The position numbers and the translations under genes are program-made. A model generated the notes under the pieces. The model ran no database searches. It had not been told where the DNA came from and saw only the letters and a program-made list of their open reading frames with translations. From contig JABDQY010000179.1 of the NCBI GenBank assembly GCA_013042025.1, positions 1-15,796 of the forward strand: DNA of 15,796 bases, read 5' to 3'. The DNA is from Bacteroidia bacterium (GTDB taxonomy: Bacteria > Bacteroidota > Bacteroidia > NS11-12g > UBA9320). Below, in pieces: positions 14,205 to 15,796 of the stretch (position 1 is the first letter of the stretch; each line of letters begins with the position of its first letter).

Positions 14205-15796
14205 ATGAAAAACATATTCTCATTTGTTGCATGCATTCTTGTTAGTTTAGTTTTAATTCAACATCGCGTTGCGTACACAGATCTTAGTGATGGCAGGAAG
14301 CTTAATGTTGCTACATGGGACGCTCTTGGATACTACTTGTATTTGCCTGCAGCCATTATTTACAATGATGCAACGGAACTCAATTGGTTTCCTGAAATAG
14401 ACAGTACGTACGATGTTTCGGGTGGAGTACTCTATCAAGCCCAAAAAACTGATAATGGAAACTATGTATTTAAGTATCTAGGTGGTGTAGCCGTAATGCA
14501 ACTTCCATCTTTCTTAGTTGGACATGCAATTGCACTAAGCTCAGATTATAAAGCAGATGGATTTTCGCCACCCTATCAATATTCCTTAGCTTTCGGTGCT
14601 ATACTTTACTGCATTTTAGGGCTATTTCTGTTAAGAGGCATTTTACTACGTTACTTTTCTGATTTAGCAACTGCTGTCAGCCTTGTTTTGTTGGTGTTAG
14701 CCACCAATCTGATTCAATACATCTCAATTGACAGTATAATGAGCCATTCGTATATCTTCTTTTTATACGTAATGGTAATTTATACCACCATAAAATGGCA
14801 TATAAAACCATCTGTACTTTGGGCCTCCTTAACAGGATTGGTAATTGGAATAGCAACCATTTGTAGACCAACAGAAGCCATTATGTTCCTCATTCCATTG
14901 CTTTGGAATACTCAAAATAAAGAAGCGAGTTCAAAAAAATGGCAATTGGTTAAATCACATCAAAGTCACTTGATTTATATAGCAGTTTTTGGATTCATAG
15001 GAATCCTTCCCCAACTCATTTATTGGAAACTTACTGCGGATACATTTGTCTTTAATGTAGGAAGTAAGTGGGTGTTCCTTAATCCTTTTTTCAGGGTTCT
15101 TTTTGGATGGGAAAAAGGCTGGTTTATCTATACTCCTGTAGTTATCTTATTCATCATTGGTTTTTTCTACATCAAGAAATTCCCATTTAGAAAATCAGTA
15201 ATTGTCTTCTCTCTTTTAAACATCTGGGTTGTTATAGCATGGTTTGATTGGAGATATGGTGCTACGTATTCAACAAGAGCTTTGACCCAAAGTTATCCTG
15301 TTTTTGCTTTAGGATTTACTGCAATAATTGAACGAATACTAAACCATAAATGGGGGTTAGCCCTCTTCCCTATTGGAATCTTTCTAGTGTTTTTGAATTT
15401 GGTTCAAATAGACCAATACAATAGCACAGTTCTTCATTACAATGATATGAATCGAAAGTATTATGGTAAAATTCTACTCGATAGAGACCCAAACCCGATT
15501 AAAATGAGTTTGCTGGATACTGACGAGTATTTAAATAATGAAAAAGGGTATAAATCAACTGTAATAGCTAAAGGAAACGATAGTCAACTTTCTTGCACCA
15601 ATGATTCAACTTGTAAAATTGTTTCAGCAACAATTCAAGCATGGAGCAATAAGAGAATTAGTTCGCAAAGAAAATGGATACGAATAGATGCTACGATTAA
15701 AGGTACAAATAGCGTTTTTAGTGGCCGCTTACAAAGCACACTGCAATTAGGTGATTCATCAAAGGTATCGAGTATTAGACTTGCTCGTCCATTGGC
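14205..15796 (+). CDS. Polytopic GT-C-like membrane protein, 3' truncated by window
   Basis: The frame opened by the ATG at 14205 runs without a stop to the window edge, giving 530 residues. About ten hydrophobic helices are seen (about 3-20, 124-146, 152-175, 180-198, 203-235, 255-274, 307-325, 330-347, 363-379, 383-401). A large first extracytoplasmic loop (about 21-123) contains the motif WDALGYYLYLPA at 38-49 and the segment KYLGGVAVMQLPSFLVGHA. Other marks are RPTE at 221-224 and WFDWRYG at 346-352. After residue 402 a soluble extracytoplasmic domain begins and is cut off. This layout is that of GT-C glycosyltransferases or related mannosyltransferase-like proteins that use polyprenyl-phosphate sugars, a group common in Bacteroidota. 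The acceptor is unknown, and enzymatic activity is not proven by the motifs. The start follows the previous gene by 56 nt. Confidence 0.78.
   Translation, partial: MKNIFSFVACILVSLVLIQHRVAYTDLSDGRKLNVATWDALGYYLYLPAAIIYNDATELNWFPEIDSTYDVSGGVLYQAQKTDNGNYVFKYLGGVAVMQLPSFLVGHAIALSSDYKADGFSPPYQYSLAFGAILYCILGLFLLRGILLRYFSDLATAVSLVLLVLATNLIQYISIDSIMSHSYIFFLYVMVIYTTIKWHIKPSVLWASLTGLVIGIATICRPTEAIMFLIPLLWNTQNKEASSKKWQLVKSHQSHLIYIAVFGFIGILPQLIYWKLTADTFVFNVGSKWVFLNPFFRVLFGWEKGWFIYTPVVILFIIGFFYIKKFPFRKSVIVFSLLNIWVVIAWFDWRYGATYSTRALTQSYPVFALGFTAIIERILNHKWGLALFPIGIFLVFLNLVQIDQYNSTVLHYNDMNRKYYGKILLDRDPNPIKMSLLDTDEYLNNEKGYKSTVIAKGNDSQLSCTNDSTCKIVSATIQAWSNKRISSQRKWIRIDATIKGTNSVFSGRLQSTLQLGDSSKVSSIRLARPL

Noticed and set aside
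14253..14871. Minus-strand open frames opposite the GT-C-like gene
   Set aside because: The plus-strand frame from 14205 is continuously open for 1592 nt with clear membrane helices and motifs, so the short antisense frames are shadows.
1..15796. CRISPR array, tRNA, insertion sequence or phage genes
   Set aside because: No regularly spaced direct repeats, cloverleaf candidates, transposase motifs, terminal inverted repeats or phage-type proteins were seen on reading the window.

Overview
The window looks like a chromosomal segment from a marine or free-living member of the Bacteroidota, probably Flavobacteriia-like. The DNA is AT-rich. TAnnTTTG boxes, the Bacteroidetes -7 promoter element, precede several genes, and Shine-Dalgarno sequences are scarce. 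The order thrS-infC-rpmI-rplT and the protein types also fit this phylum. No rRNA, tRNA, CRISPR array, insertion sequence or prophage gene was seen, so this is core-like chromosome carrying one accessory-looking transport operon.

Layout. Bases 2-549 (+): the 3' end of miaE (tRNA hydroxylase), then a minimal two-helix K+ channel. Bases 550-7404 (+): a tightly packed seven-gene unit, tetR - outer-membrane beta-barrel - LolD-like ATPase - LolC/E-type permease A1 - permease B - LolA-like periplasmic protein - permease A2. Most junctions are 4-nt ATGA overlaps or gaps of 3-4 nt. Bases 7415-11638 (-): a translation operon read right to left, TPR lipoprotein - thrS - infC - rpmI - rplT, ending in an intrinsic terminator that faces the end of the transport operon. 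Bases 11784-12950 (+): homogentisate 1,2-dioxygenase, divergent from the TPR lipoprotein. Bases 13150-14148 (+): an uncharacterised coiled-coil protein. Bases 14205-15796 (+): a polytopic GT-C-like membrane protein that runs off the right edge.

How the genes fit together. The 550-7404 operon encodes one part for each envelope compartment: a cytoplasmic regulator and ATPase, three inner-membrane FtsX/LolCE-type permeases, a secreted LolA-like carrier of the outer-membrane lipoprotein-sorting type, and an outer-membrane barrel. I read it as a dedicated, TetR-controlled route that extracts a lipid, lipoprotein or other hydrophobic cargo from the inner membrane and passes it to the outer membrane. 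It is likely separate from the housekeeping Lol pathway. Two of its permeases (A1 and A2) are close paralogues that flank the LolA-like gene, while permease B is distinct. This suggests A1/B and A2/B alternative heterodimers sharing one ATPase. The cargo cannot be read from the sequence.

A second theme is start-codon use. The TPR lipoprotein, thrS and infC all appear to start with TTG, and infC begins only 3 nt after the thrS stop. Because infC encodes the factor that polices start-codon choice, this arrangement is suggestive of autoregulation.
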